Source of the DNA: Frigidibacter albus
GTDB lineage: Bacteria > Pseudomonadota > Alphaproteobacteria > Rhodobacterales > Rhodobacteraceae
Length of the DNA stretch: 33,898 nt
Assembly: GCF_009908165.1 (NCBI RefSeq)
Contig: NZ_JAAAUC010000018.1
Span: 1 to 33,898, forward strand
Direction: 5' to 3'
The position numbers and the translations under genes were made by a program. The notes under the pieces are model-generated. The model worked only from the letters and a program-made list of their open reading frames with translations, was not told where the DNA came from and ran no database searches. Every line of letters begins with the position of its first letter. Position 1 is the first letter of the stretch. Shown one piece after another: positions 7,332 to 14,948 of this stretch.

Positions 7332-7721
7332 ATGTCAAACTTCATGCAGGTGTGCCTTGTGGCTTGTTATGCGACCTTTTTGGGCACGGGCGAGGCCGCA
7401 GCTTCAATGAAAAGCTATCAGACCTGCTTTCAGGCGTATGTTAATGTCACCGGCTATCTCGGGTGGGCGAAACCATCGGGACTCCGAGCAGAGCGTGCCG
7501 CCTTCGAGGTGGACTTCGAGCGTTTTGTTGCGATGGGGATCGAGCGCTATGGGGAGAGGGCCGTGCGCGCCATGGTGCCGGACCCTGAGGAGGATTTCAT
7601 TGATTCAACCATCCCGATACACGCTATGGACGGGGTGGAGAAGACCACGGCATTGCTGCTGGACATGGTTGCGCCCTGCGGTGGGCCGGATGGCGAGCTT
7701 CGCGCCTTCTATCCAATGTAG
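7332..7721 (+). CDS. Small exported protein of unknown function
   Basis: The protein has 129 aa from the ATG at 7332 (MSNFMQVCLVACYATFLGT), with AGGAG six bases upstream. The first 25 residues look like a signal peptide with cleavage after GEAAA, so the mature protein should be periplasmic or surface exposed. Mature cysteines in KSYQTCFQAY and VAPCGG could form a disulfide. It follows the lipoprotein gene by only 18 bases, so both are probably co-transcribed. I do not recognise the family. An exported pair inside a satellite-like element is often a surface-modification or morphogenesis cargo, but nothing here proves that. Confidence 0.6.
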   Translation: MSNFMQVCLVACYATFLGTGEAAASMKSYQTCFQAYVNVTGYLGWAKPSGLRAERAAFEVDFERFVAMGIERYGERAVRAMVPDPEEDFIDSTIPIHAMDGVEKTTALLLDMVAPCGGPDGELRAFYPM

Positions 7722-7974
7722 CTGACGGGCCGTGGTCGGGCTCAGCACCCCCGGCCATGTCGGCAAGCTGCTGGTGCGCAGGCCGGGCAAGCCTCGGGTG
7801 GTCAGGGACACTGGGAGGAGGTGCTGCTGTAGGCGTTGCGTCAGGTGCCGCGCGAGCTAGAGGCCGGGCGGACAGCCATCTGTCGGGGCGAGCGGCGAGG
7901 CTGCCCAAGGAGCTGGCGGCGCGATGGGGGGCGCTCTATGGTTGTGCTTCACCATGAAAAAGGGAGCCACCCAA

Positions 7975-8226
7975 ATGATGACAGTGGATAACCTGCATCG
8001 GCAGGCAAAGGTTACGGCGGATGACATTTTCGAACACACGCTTTCAGTCGTGTCCGGGGAGTTTGATGTGAAGAGAGGGACGGCGGACTTTAGGAAGTTG
8101 GCCGTCGAACTCGCCCCGGTGATCGCGGCCATAATGAACGTAACCGCTACGGACCTTCGGACCATGCTGGAGCATCAAAGAGCGGAAAGCGAGCTTGAGT
8201 TTCGGCGGAGCCAGCTAGACGACTGA
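7975..8226 (+). CDS. Small hypothetical protein next to the origin
   Basis: The protein has 83 aa from the ATG at 7975 (MMTVDNLHRQAKVTADDIF); GGGAG lies about nine bases upstream. The upstream 50 codons of open frame lack a ribosome site and are not included. The sequence is helical and acidic-basic mixed (FEHTLSVVSGEFDVKRGTADF, then LAPVIAAIMNVTATDLRTML). It ends just before a perfect CCCGC/GCGGG hairpin (8229-8242) and then the iteron region. It may be a replication or regulatory accessory protein because of that position. I do not recognise the family. Confidence 0.5.
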   Translation: MMTVDNLHRQAKVTADDIFEHTLSVVSGEFDVKRGTADFRKLAVELAPVIAAIMNVTATDLRTMLEHQRAESELEFRRSQLDD

Positions 8227-8228
8227 AT

Positions 8229-8242
8229 CCCGCTGACGCGGG
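8229..8242 (+). terminator. Short GC hairpin after the 83-aa gene
   Basis: CCCGCTGACGCGGG is a perfect 5-bp stem with a TGAC loop, three bases after the stop codon at 8224-8226. It is followed by a C run, not T, so it is at best a weak terminator. The same 13-mer core is found at 4180-4192 and, reversed, in each 38-bp repeat at 5054-5205. Confidence 0.4.
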
Positions 8243-8271
8243 CGACCCCCCCCCCACCCGGCAGGTGCTCT

Positions 8272-8597
8272 GGCGGGTGTTATTGCGATCTGGCGGGTGT
8301 TCGGCGGGTGTTATTCGAGCGAGCACCCGCCAAAATTATCCAACGAATACTGGCACTTATCCGTTTTGGCGGGTGTGGCGGGTGTTATTTTGGCATCTTT
8401 ACGCATAGAAAATTACATCTTCTCTCTCGCCCTAAACGTCTAAGAACATATGTGCCCGCTATGTCCCGGCGATGGCCCAATAACACCCGCCACACCCGCC
8501 ACACCCGCCATTTCCGCTAAAGCTATGATAACAAGGCATAAAAATGGCGGGTGTTCCGTCTGGGAACACCCGCCGAACACCCGCCAGAACACCCGCC
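8272..8597. other. Probable replication origin: 9-bp iterons flanking an AT-rich core
   Basis: Twelve exact copies of GGCGGGTGT lie in 326 bp. Forward copies start at 8272, 8292, 8303, 8368, 8377 and 8546. Reverse copies start at 8483, 8492, 8501, 8566, 8577 and 8589, and one imperfect reverse copy is at 8323. Forward copies cluster on the left and reverse copies on the right of an AT-richer core at about 8386-8480. The array ends at the stop codon of the minus-strand primase-helicase gene. Iterons around an AT-rich tract directly downstream of rep are the known plan of satellite origins such as those of SaPIs. I infer that the primase-helicase binds here. Confidence 0.75.
8541..8574 (-). terminator. 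Rho-independent terminator of the primase gene, built from two iterons
   Basis: On the minus strand an iteron and its inverse form a 12-bp stem (GGCGGGTGTTCC / GGAACACCCGCC) with a 5-base loop, followed by ATTTTTATG. It lies about 25 bp after the primase stop codon, as expected for an intrinsic terminator. It also contributes the origin iterons at 8546 and 8566. Confidence 0.7.
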
Positions 8598-8598
8598 A

Positions 8599-11500
8599 TC
8601 AAGGCTCGGTCAGCACCTGCCGATAGCACCAGCTCTTCGCCTTGGCGTCCTTCTCGCGCTCGTACCGGACATTCCACGCCTTTCCGTCGATTTCCACACG
8701 CCGGGTGCGCTTTGCCTCGGCCTTGAACTTGGCCGAGGCCTTGTTGCTGTTGCTGTAGACGACCCGCATCTCGCCGTCCTTGTACTGTTCCGTCTCGCCC
8801 CATTCCAGCCGGGGGACATCATCCATCGCGTGTAGGATGTCGAAGACGCCGATCTTGCCCTTCCGCGTCTCCTCCAGCTTCTTGGTACCGATGTAGAGGC
8901 GGGGGTCATTGCCCAGCTTGGTATGGCTGTGAAAGGCCTCGGCAATCGCCTGAAAGACTTCCCCCATCACGTCGGCCTCGCCGTTTGCCAGATCGTCCTT
9001 CAGCGCCGCAGCATTGCCCATGAAGCCGCGCACTCCTGCTGAATCGAGGATACCGCCCATGATCTCGGCCCAGTTCTCGAACGACGCCAGCGTGTACTTG
9101 CCCGGCTTCTGACCTTCAGCGACCCAATGCTGGATGATCGTCAGGCAGCACCGGACCAGTTCGGCCCGGTTGTCCCGGCACCAGCCACGGATGTCCCTGT
9201 GCCGGAACTTCTCGGGATCACGCAGATCCGGGTGGGGCATCCGGGCATCCATGTCGATCAGGATGCCCCGGCGCAGAAGCTCCTCCGACATCGAGAGCGT
9301 GTTGGCCGCGATGATGAGAACCTGCTTGATCTTAACCGTGACCTTCTGGGACTTGCCGAGGACGCGCGCCTCATAGCCTTCCTCGGGGGCCGTCGCCACT
9401 GATGCCAGCTCAGCGGAATCCATCTCATGATTGACGTTGTCGAAGAAAAGATGCGTCCCCCCGGCGATCAATGCAGCGAACAAGGTCTTGGCGAGTTCGT
9501 CCTTGCCCGGCGGCATGGTCATGGCGGGGGCCTCGAACCCGGTTGGAATGATCGTGGAACAGGCCACCAGATACCCGGCGCCCGTCCCGGGGGCAGGCTT
9601 GTTGACAAGGTGCAGGGGAGTCGCGCCCCGGATCATATCGCGCACGAATGGCAGCAGGATCATCGCCAGTACGTTGGCCACGGCGGGGACGCCGGTTCCG
9701 GTGAAGGCCTGTTCCATGATCTCGGCACGGCTCAACCCGCCCAGCGGGAAATCGGCAAGCACCTCTTCGACAATGTATCGAGCTGCTGCATTGGCTTCAT
9801 CTGCTGTCGGGTGCGGGCTGACGCCCGTCACCTGCAAACCGTTCGGTGATAGATAGACTTCGGCCCCGGCATGGTATCCCGGCGTCGAAACCAACGTCCC
9901 GTCGCTGGCGAAGAAGGGGGTGGTGACGACACGCGACAGGGCAGGCAAGCTGTCGCGGAAAGTTGCGTCATTGAAGACGAATTCCAGATTTTCGCCAGGT
10001 GCCTTCGCCCCCACTTGTCGCTCGCTCTTGTCGGTACTTCTGACCTTGAAGAAGTCGACAATCTTCTGCACCTCGGTAGAGAACGTGAGGTAGTCGAGTA
10101 CCCGAATGCGCCCACGAACCGCGTCAGCGGTTGCGAACTCTTCCATGTACTGGAAGAATGCCGGATCGGTCGAGTTCACGGCACGGATGCGGCCAGCGAT
10201 GTAGTCATTGCGGGCCTTATAGTGATCGTAAACGTCCATCGACCCGGAAGACTTCTTGGCGCCCTTCCGCTTCTGAGAGGCTTTCTCCTCGGTCACAAGG
10301 CCATTGTAGGCCGCCGCCTTGATCGCGGTCTTGCCCGTGACGGCGGTCTTCAGCCGCCCCAATGCCGCCTTGTCCGCCTTCGTCTTGAGCGCCACGCGGA
10401 TCACCTCGCGCACCTCGGGTTCCGTCGTGTCGATGTCGAACGCATCCACCAGCGACAGGAGCGCATCCCTGTTGGAGGCGGCAGTGTCGGCCTCGCGCGC
10501 GGCGCGGTCGGGCAGTACAATATCTTCGAGGACTTCATCATCGTCGGCACCCTCTTCGGGGGTCAAACGGCTAAACGGTCCTTCCCCACCCACGCCCACG
10601 GGGATCATGTTTTCCGCAGCTTCGAGGTCTGCCGGATCAAGAATGCCATCTTCGATGTATTTTGCGAGATAGTTGACGGTATGATGCCGGTCTCTGCATG
10701 AGTGCAGACAGGTAATCGCCGCAAAACCGTGTTCGTGCGCGTCGGGACTCCAAGCGATAGTTGCGTCATCGTCCTCCCGGTCGCTGTGTTCGCTGTCATG
10801 GAACGCGCAGCGCACAACAGCCTTGCCATCCACGTCGCCATCGCGGTGATACGCGCTGGTCCCTTCCATGATCCGGTGCAACTCCCAACGCTGACCATAC
10901 CGTCGGTATAGGCTTGTCACGTTGATAGTCCGGCCGTCCGGGGTCGTCGCCGTAACCGACTCCGGGATAGTCGATACTCGCCCGGCGCTGCCAGCCGCGC
11001 GAAGGAAAGGGTTGTCACCCTCGGTTTCCAGTTCTTCGAACGCCAACGGGCGTCCGCGAAAAACCAACGTGCGCCATTCCGCACCTTCTGGGTGCCGGGC
11101 AGCATAGAAGAAGCGCGACGGGTCCTCGCAAGCTGTGTCATGCTGGACGCCCAGCATCGCAGCCAGAGCCTTCACCTTCGCGCGCCAGATCTTCGCGCCT
11201 TCCTTGGGGTCACGGGTCAGACAGGAAATGTCCACCGGCTGGGCCAGAGGAAGGATCACGCGCATCTTGTGGATGGGCGGGCAGTTGCAGATGACTACGA
11301 TTTCCCCGCCGGTGTCGTGCCGGGCGGTCGCAACCGTGACTTCCCGGATGCACTCTTCACCCAGATTGGGCTTTTCCTGCCGCAGGTACTTCTGGACCGT
11401 TTCATCCGTCACAGCACCATGTCTGATGACCTTGCTGTAATTCAGCTCAAGGGTCTGGGTCATGTGGCGGTAAGACGTGTAGATGACTGCTGCGTAGCCG

Positions 11501-11928
11501 GTCGCTGCGACCTTCTGCACCACGTTGTCAATCGTCGTGCCTTCGTCGATGTCGATCCCGATGGCATACATCTGCCGCATCGAATCTTTCTTGCGCTCGC
11601 CATTGCCCGACACGCCCAGCACAAAGCCGCTGCCTTCCTTCCGGGTGCTCTTCATGTGCCGGGTCAGCTTCGCGTCCAAAAGCTCACGCCAAGTCCCGGT
11701 GGTGGGCTTCCAGCCGTTCGGCTTCGTGCCCATTCCGGGCCTCTTGGGGTCTATCTTCCCGAACGTGACCTGCGCCTCCTGTGACATGAGGTCATCAAAC
11801 GCGGTGGACGCTTGCCCAAGCATGTGGGCGCTGTTCCATGTCTTCTGGTCCCAAGGACGCATACTTTTCTGTTCGCCCACAGGGGCGTTGCTCTGTTCGT
11901 CGAAGGTGTGGGTCGAGTGCTTGTTCAC
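8599..11928 (-). CDS. Primase-polymerase/helicase replication protein
   Basis: The protein has 1109 aa with a GTG start at 11926-11928. Residues about 120-290 show an archaeo-eukaryotic-type primase pattern: GIDIDEG with D126 and D128, IHKMRVILPL, and CEDPSRFFYAARHP. Around 365-410 a CHC2-like zinc finger appears (CAFHD...CLHSCRDRH). The C-terminal part is an AAA+/SF3-type helicase domain with a P-loop-like PAPGTGAG near 778 and a Walker B LFFDN near 830, followed by ITAANT-like sensor text (LIIAANTLSMSEELLRRG). It should prime and unwind DNA at the adjacent iteron origin. It is the last gene of the minus-strand train and follows a 51-aa gene. The P-loop lacks the usual lysine. Confidence 0.85.
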   Translation of the reverse strand: MNKHSTHTFDEQSNAPVGEQKSMRPWDQKTWNSAHMLGQASTAFDDLMSQEAQVTFGKIDPKRPGMGTKPNGWKPTTGTWRELLDAKLTRHMKSTRKEGSGFVLGVSGNGERKKDSMRQMYAIGIDIDEGTTIDNVVQKVAATGYAAVIYTSYRHMTQTLELNYSKVIRHGAVTDETVQKYLRQEKPNLGEECIREVTVATARHDTGGEIVVICNCPPIHKMRVILPLAQPVDISCLTRDPKEGAKIWRAKVKALAAMLGVQHDTACEDPSRFFYAARHPEGAEWRTLVFRGRPLAFEELETEGDNPFLRAAGSAGRVSTIPESVTATTPDGRTINVTSLYRRYGQRWELHRIMEGTSAYHRDGDVDGKAVVRCAFHDSEHSDREDDDATIAWSPDAHEHGFAAITCLHSCRDRHHTVNYLAKYIEDGILDPADLEAAENMIPVGVGGEGPFSRLTPEEGADDDEVLEDIVLPDRAAREADTAASNRDALLSLVDAFDIDTTEPEVREVIRVALKTKADKAALGRLKTAVTGKTAIKAAAYNGLVTEEKASQKRKGAKKSSGSMDVYDHYKARNDYIAGRIRAVNSTDPAFFQYMEEFATADAVRGRIRVLDYLTFSTEVQKIVDFFKVRSTDKSERQVGAKAPGENLEFVFNDATFRDSLPALSRVVTTPFFASDGTLVSTPGYHAGAEVYLSPNGLQVTGVSPHPTADEANAAARYIVEEVLADFPLGGLSRAEIMEQAFTGTGVPAVANVLAMILLPFVRDMIRGATPLHLVNKPAPGTGAGYLVACSTIIPTGFEAPAMTMPPGKDELAKTLFAALIAGGTHLFFDNVNHEMDSAELASVATAPEEGYEARVLGKSQKVTVKIKQVLIIAANTLSMSEELLRRGILIDMDARMPHPDLRDPEKFRHRDIRGWCRDNRAELVRCCLTIIQHWVAEGQKPGKYTLASFENWAEIMGGILDSAGVRGFMGNAAALKDDLANGEADVMGEVFQAIAEAFHSHTKLGNDPRLYIGTKKLEETRKGKIGVFDILHAMDDVPRLEWGETEQYKDGEMRVVYSNSNKASAKFKAEAKRTRRVEIDGKAWNVRYEREKDAKAKSWCYRQVLTEP

Positions 11929-11939
11929 TGTCTTGCCTG

Positions 11940-12095
11940 TCAGTTGCCCGGCGCGAGGATCGTCTGCACCTCTGCCGCCAGCCGCTGGATTTCGCCGCGC
12001 ACATCCTCAAGAGGACGCAGCGACAGGTCAGCGACCTTGTGGCACAGGATCAGAACGTTTTCCTCGTTTGGGTCGTTTTGGTTGGTGGTGTTCAT
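11940..12095 (-). CDS. Small 51-aa protein upstream of the primase gene
   Basis: The ATG at 12093-12095 is preceded by GGAGGG eight bases away, the best ribosome site in this part of the element. The product (MNTTNQNDPNEENVLILCHK...) is helical, with KVADLSLRPLEDVRGEIQRL and AAEVQTILAPGN at the end. It stops 11 bases before the GTG of the primase gene, so the pair is co-transcribed and the weak primase start may depend on coupling. No family is recognised. A replication accessory or primase-regulating role is inference. Confidence 0.6.
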   Translation of the reverse strand: MNTTNQNDPNEENVLILCHKVADLSLRPLEDVRGEIQRLAAEVQTILAPGN

Positions 12096-12310
12096 GGCGT
12101 TTCCCTCCGTTTCAACGGCACGGTTTGTGCTGCTTCTGGGGGAGTATTAGCCCGCAATACCGCAGGCTGGTTAGACGCTTTTATGTTACGTAGCAGATGT
12201 TTATGGCAAGGATGGAAAACTTGAGTATTGGCGTCCGGGGAAACTCAGCTTCAAGCCGACTTTGCCCGAACGGCTTTCCACTTGATCGCTGAGGGAGGGA
12301 AAATATTCCT
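12096..12310. other. Spacer inside the replication gene train
   Basis: There are 215 bases with no gene on either strand that I can support. It must carry the leader of the 51-aa gene at its left end. The base composition is AT-richer (TTATGTTACGTAGCAGATG near 12181), so an internal promoter for the primase operon is possible but not assigned. Confidence 0.4.
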
Positions 12311-12535
12311 TCACGCTGCCGCAGCATCTTGGATGAACCGCCACCCTGCGGGCGGGCCGAGGATGACGTCGCCAGCCTCGATTCTGGCTGCGATCTCGGC
12401 GGCGAGGCGTTCGGCTTCCCGGGCCAAATCCTCGGCAGAAAGCTTCTCTCTGGCCCTCTGCCCGCGCTGCCAACGCTTTCGGTTGGCATCCCGGCGCTTG
12501 GCGTCGACTCCTGCCTGCCTTTGCGCCGGGGTCAT
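12311..12535 (-). CDS. Small basic helical protein (74 aa)
   Basis: The start is the ATG at 12533-12535, overlapping the upstream stop codon as ATGA. The product begins MTPAQRQAGVDAKRRDANRK and has a strongly basic first half, then an acidic-alanine helix (AEDLAREAERLAAEIAARI) and the tail GPPAGWRFIQDAAAA. The pattern suggests a small nucleic-acid-binding or coiled-coil protein. Coupling to the 116-aa gene upstream supports it as a real gene. No family assigned. Confidence 0.55.
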   Translation of the reverse strand: MTPAQRQAGVDAKRRDANRKRWQRGQRAREKLSAEDLAREAERLAAEIAARIEAGDVILGPPAGWRFIQDAAAA

Positions 12536-12882
12536 GCGGCACCCCGTGCTTGCTGCAGCATCCCGCCCGGGTCGAGGTTGAAGATGATGGCGCGCACCCG
12601 TTCGCGGATGGGTCCCGTCTTCACTTCCAGTTCCATGAGGCCGAGGATCTGATCCGGCTTGCGCTCGAAGAATTCGCCCGAGACGTCCAGTTTGAAGCCA
12701 TTCTGTCGGGCCGCGAGGTAAGCGACCCGGGGCAGGTTGGCGCATACCTCCTGCCACTCATAGAGTTCGATTATGAGCGGGATATGGACGTTGAGATGGA
12801 TCGTGTCCGCCAGCAGGGCGGCGACCTCGGTGACGACAGACGACTCAATGGTCGAGTAAGTATCGGAAGCCCTGTGGGCCAT
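12532..12882 (-). CDS. Hypothetical protein (116 aa) of the small-gene train
   Basis: The start is the ATG at 12880-12882 (MAHRASDTYSTIESSVVTEV), with AAGGA upstream; the longer open frame to 12936 has no ribosome site. The sequence alternates helix and strand (IHLNVHIPLIIELYEWQEV, KLDVSGEFFERKPDQILGLM, RVRAIIFNLDPGG). The next gene overlaps it by ATGA. No recognised domain. It is probably a replication or regulatory helper of the element. Confidence 0.55.
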   Translation of the reverse strand: MAHRASDTYSTIESSVVTEVAALLADTIHLNVHIPLIIELYEWQEVCANLPRVAYLAARQNGFKLDVSGEFFERKPDQILGLMELEVKTGPIRERVRAIIFNLDPGGMLQQARGAA

Positions 12883-12990
12883 GACTGGAGTCCTTGATTT
12901 GATTTTGGGAAGGGTGACGAGCTGGCCGTGAACCAACCCAGCTCGCCTATTGGCGCAAGTGCCTACCGGGCGGCCCCGCCGCCGGTCATT

Positions 12991-13017
12991 CCGCCCGGCG
13001 CCTATCGCGCCGGGCGG
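12991..13017. terminator. Strong GC hairpin between two small-gene groups
   Basis: CCGCCCGGCG at 12991-13000 pairs perfectly with CGCCGGGCGG at 13008-13017 around a 7-base loop. It lies between the 87-aa gene (ending 13099) and the 116-aa gene (starting 12882). No T run follows on either strand, so it may pause or attenuate transcription and not fully stop it. Confidence 0.5.
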
Positions 13018-13098
13018 GCTGTCTGGTGTGTGGCGCGACAGGGCGGGGAGTCCCTGCCACGCCCTTCCTGCCCGGGCATGGCAACCCCGGCAGAAACT

Positions 13099-13362
13099 CT
13101 ATCTGCGGCGTCGCCGTCGCGGCTCACAGGACTCATCAGCCTCTCGGATCGACCGCGCGGCGGCGGGCGTCAACTGGCGTGGCTGGTCTTGTGCACCACG
13201 GACAAGCATCAGTAGCAGCGTCATATACTGTTGGGCCGTCAGCACCTTTCCGTTGATCGTGGTGCGCGTCTGATCTGGTCGCGGCGGGCTAACATATGTG
13301 GCGGGATGGCCCCTGTCGGCGATGATCTGCGCGGCGAGCGCTTCCAGCTCCTGCGAATTCAT
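13099..13362 (-). CDS. Small hypothetical protein (87 aa) with arginine-rich tail
   Basis: The ATG at 13360-13362 overlaps the stop of the upstream gene as ATGA. The product begins MNSQELEALAAQIIADRGHP, has a central strand segment RTTINGKVLTAQQYMTLLLML, and ends in RRRRRR. The basic tail suggests nucleic-acid contact. It is the last of five coupled genes that start at 14803. No family recognised. Confidence 0.55.
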   Translation of the reverse strand: MNSQELEALAAQIIADRGHPATYVSPPRPDQTRTTINGKVLTAQQYMTLLLMLVRGAQDQPRQLTPAAARSIREADESCEPRRRRRR

Positions 13363-13556
13363 GGCCAGACCTCCAGATCCGCGCCCGGATGCAGGATCTG
13401 GAGGACGCAGTTCGTCCAGACAGCAGAGAAGGTTTCGCCCGTTGATCTCAGCCGGAAACTATCCGGCCCAAGGCGCTCCCATCCGGCCCAGAAGTTCGGC
13501 GCGTCTGATCTGGAGGCAGAAATCAGGCGGTTTAGGATTTCATCAGATACTGACAT
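13359..13556 (-). CDS. Small hypothetical protein (65 aa)
   Basis: The ATG at 13554-13556 overlaps the preceding stop as ATGA, and the gene itself ends in an ATGA overlap with the next one. The product starts MSVSDEILNRLISASRSDAP and is rich in W, F and L in its second half (FWAGWERLGPDSFRLR, TNCVLQILHPGADLEVWP), suggesting a small beta-sheet fold. The double coupling is the main evidence that it is translated. Confidence 0.5.
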   Translation of the reverse strand: MSVSDEILNRLISASRSDAPNFWAGWERLGPDSFRLRSTGETFSAVWTNCVLQILHPGADLEVWP

Positions 13557-14041
13557 CAGAGCATACCGGCTGCACGCGCCGCACTGATACGTTCCGCAGG
13601 TGGCAACCGCCGCAGCATCAGCAGGAATTTCGCCTCATCTTCCGCCGAAGGTGATGCAGGCTTTCGGGCGGTCGCAGCCCGTTCCGCAGCGCGGGCAGCT
13701 TCCAGTTCCCGTCCGAAGTTGAGGCGCTGGTAAGGATTCATCCGGGCGAGTTCCGCGTGAATCTCTCCCTCACCCCGGGCGAGCTGGCGCGTGACTTCCA
13801 CCTTGTGGGCTTGCTGCCCGATATGCGGAAGCCGTCGAAGTTCGGTCAGAGCGTCTGCCGTATTCAGGCCCATTTCGCTGAAAGTGGCGAGCTTCACCGA
13901 AGGACAGCTTTTCAGATCGTCGGCGGTGATCGACAGGCCAGCGTCGGCGGCTGCCGCCCGGACCATGTCGAAGATGCCGTCGAAGCGGGCTTGCAGGCGG
14001 GCATCGCCCGCCACGGCTTGGTCGAAATTATGCGTAGTCAT
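13556..14041 (-). CDS. Hypothetical protein (161 aa) of the regulatory train
   Basis: The ATG at 14039-14041 lies inside the end of the upstream gene (14-base overlap), and its own stop overlaps the next start. The product is largely helical (DQAVAGDARLQARFDGIFDM, then AADAGLSITADDLKSCPS, then a long charged helix ELARMNPYQRLNFGRELEAA). The C-terminal motif FLLMLRRLPPAERISAARAA is amphipathic. I do not recognise the family. Its place between a HTH-like gene and other tiny genes suggests a regulatory or replication-associated role. Confidence 0.55.
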   Translation of the reverse strand: MTTHNFDQAVAGDARLQARFDGIFDMVRAAAADAGLSITADDLKSCPSVKLATFSEMGLNTADALTELRRLPHIGQQAHKVEVTRQLARGEGEIHAELARMNPYQRLNFGRELEAARAAERAATARKPASPSAEDEAKFLLMLRRLPPAERISAARAAGML

Positions 14042-14300
14042 TCATGAATCTCACATGCTCAAAGTCTGCAGAAGTGGGTTGCGGGGCGGGGGGCGCGTCG
14101 TTGGAAACGACGGGATCGGTGAGGCCTTTGACCTGTGCGGCGCTGATCCGGTGCGCGGCGGCGATGATCGCGGTGAGGGCGTCGCAGGAGCTTAGGACTT
14201 GGGCGATTCCAGCGTCGGTACCGCCCCCACGCCGATGGATGCGGGCACAGCATTTGGCCGAGGAAAGCGCGAGGCGGCGAAGGGCTGAAAGTTCGTTCAC
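14028..14300 (-). CDS. Small hypothetical protein (90 aa), GTG start
   Basis: The start is the GTG at 14298-14300, which overlaps the upstream TGA stop (GTGA). The longer open frame to 14402 runs inside the upstream gene and is not used. The product begins VNELSALRRLALSSAKCCAR and continues with HRRGGGTDAGIAQVLSSCDALTA, which is helical with three cysteines. It ends with a flexible proline-rich stretch. No family recognised; the coupling on both sides is the evidence for a gene. Confidence 0.45.
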   Translation of the reverse strand: MNELSALRRLALSSAKCCARIHRRGGGTDAGIAQVLSSCDALTAIIAAAHRISAAQVKGLTDPVVSNDAPPAPQPTSADFEHVRFMNDYA

Positions 14301-14803
14301 GCTACGATCTCCGACGTGTGGAGCAACGCGAAGATCCGGGCTTTCACCGCCCAATTCTCGGGCACGGTCGAGGGGTTGCCGGTGATCGCGTATGCGAGGC
14401 ACCCACCGTCGCGTAGGATAAGAACCCTGAGGACTTCGGCGTCGGCAACCCAGCCGCTGGACTTCACAGCCTGCGCGAGGCCGTCAAAGAACTCCCTGCG
14501 GATGTGGGCGATGCGAAAGGCTGCGCCATGTACGTGGCGGATCAGAAACCGCTCCAGCGCCTCGGTCGCGGGAAGATCTACCCGCCCACCCACAACCGTC
14601 TCCCCGGTGTCTTCGACCGCGCGCGCCAGCAGGGCAGGCACGGCATAGGCGTACTTATCCGGCAGCCCCGCAAGTACGTCGGGCAGGGGATAAAACTTGA
14701 CGCCATTCACGGTCGTCGCGTTCACATTCTTGAGGCGGGTGTAGACCTGCCGCGCGCTTGCGTGGCAGCATTCTTGGTAGTCTTTCTGGGTCACGCGGAG
14801 CAT
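14297..14803 (-). CDS. Helix-turn-helix-like protein heading the small-gene train
   Basis: The protein has 168 aa from the ATG at 14801-14803. The first 50 residues (YQECCHASARQVYTRLKNVN, then VNGVKFYPLPDVLAGLPDK) look like an AlpA/excisionase or MerR-type winged helix: a recognition helix, then a wing leading into Y-P-L-x-D-V. The remaining 110 residues are helical and unknown. It is the first gene behind a promoter covered by an 18-20-bp palindrome, so it may be an autoregulator, an excision factor for the neighbouring integrase, or both. The assignment is by pattern only. Confidence 0.5.
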   Translation of the reverse strand: MLRVTQKDYQECCHASARQVYTRLKNVNATTVNGVKFYPLPDVLAGLPDKYAYAVPALLARAVEDTGETVVGGRVDLPATEALERFLIRHVHGAAFRIAHIRREFFDGLAQAVKSSGWVADAEVLRVLILRDGGCLAYAITGNPSTVPENWAVKARIFALLHTSEIVA

Positions 14804-14841
14804 CTGGTCACTTTTTCATTTCACGATCAATCTATTCTTGA

Positions 14842-14870
14842 CTTATACTCTGTTTTCGCGGGTGAGTCGA
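14842..14870 (-). promoter_or_regulatory. Sigma70-like promoter of the small-gene train
   Basis: On the minus strand TCGACT (14870-14865) as -35 and TATAAG (14847-14842) as -10 are separated by 17 bp. The transcript would begin about 30 bases before the ATG at 14803. The -35 box lies inside the palindrome at 14859-14878. Confidence 0.5.
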
Positions 14871-14878
14871 GTCACCCG
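14859..14878. promoter_or_regulatory. Palindromic operator candidate over the promoter
   Basis: CGGGTGAGTCGAGTCACCCG is a 20-bp palindrome with one mismatched pair. It covers the -35 box of the promoter reading into the replication train. This is the expected place for a repressor that keeps the element silent. Confidence 0.6.
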
Positions 14879-14926
14879 ACGATTCGGTCGTTATTTTTTG
14901 CAGATGGATGAAGCGGTCCGCGCATG

Positions 14927-14948
14927 AAAAAGCCCGCTGAACGCGGGC
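14927..14948 (-). terminator. Rho-independent terminator of the integrase gene
   Basis: On the minus strand GCCCGC (14948-14943), a short loop, GCGGGC (14937-14932) and TTTTT (14931-14927) form a standard intrinsic terminator. It lies about 155 bases after the integrase stop and before the next promoter, so it insulates the small-gene train from integrase transcription. Confidence 0.75.
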
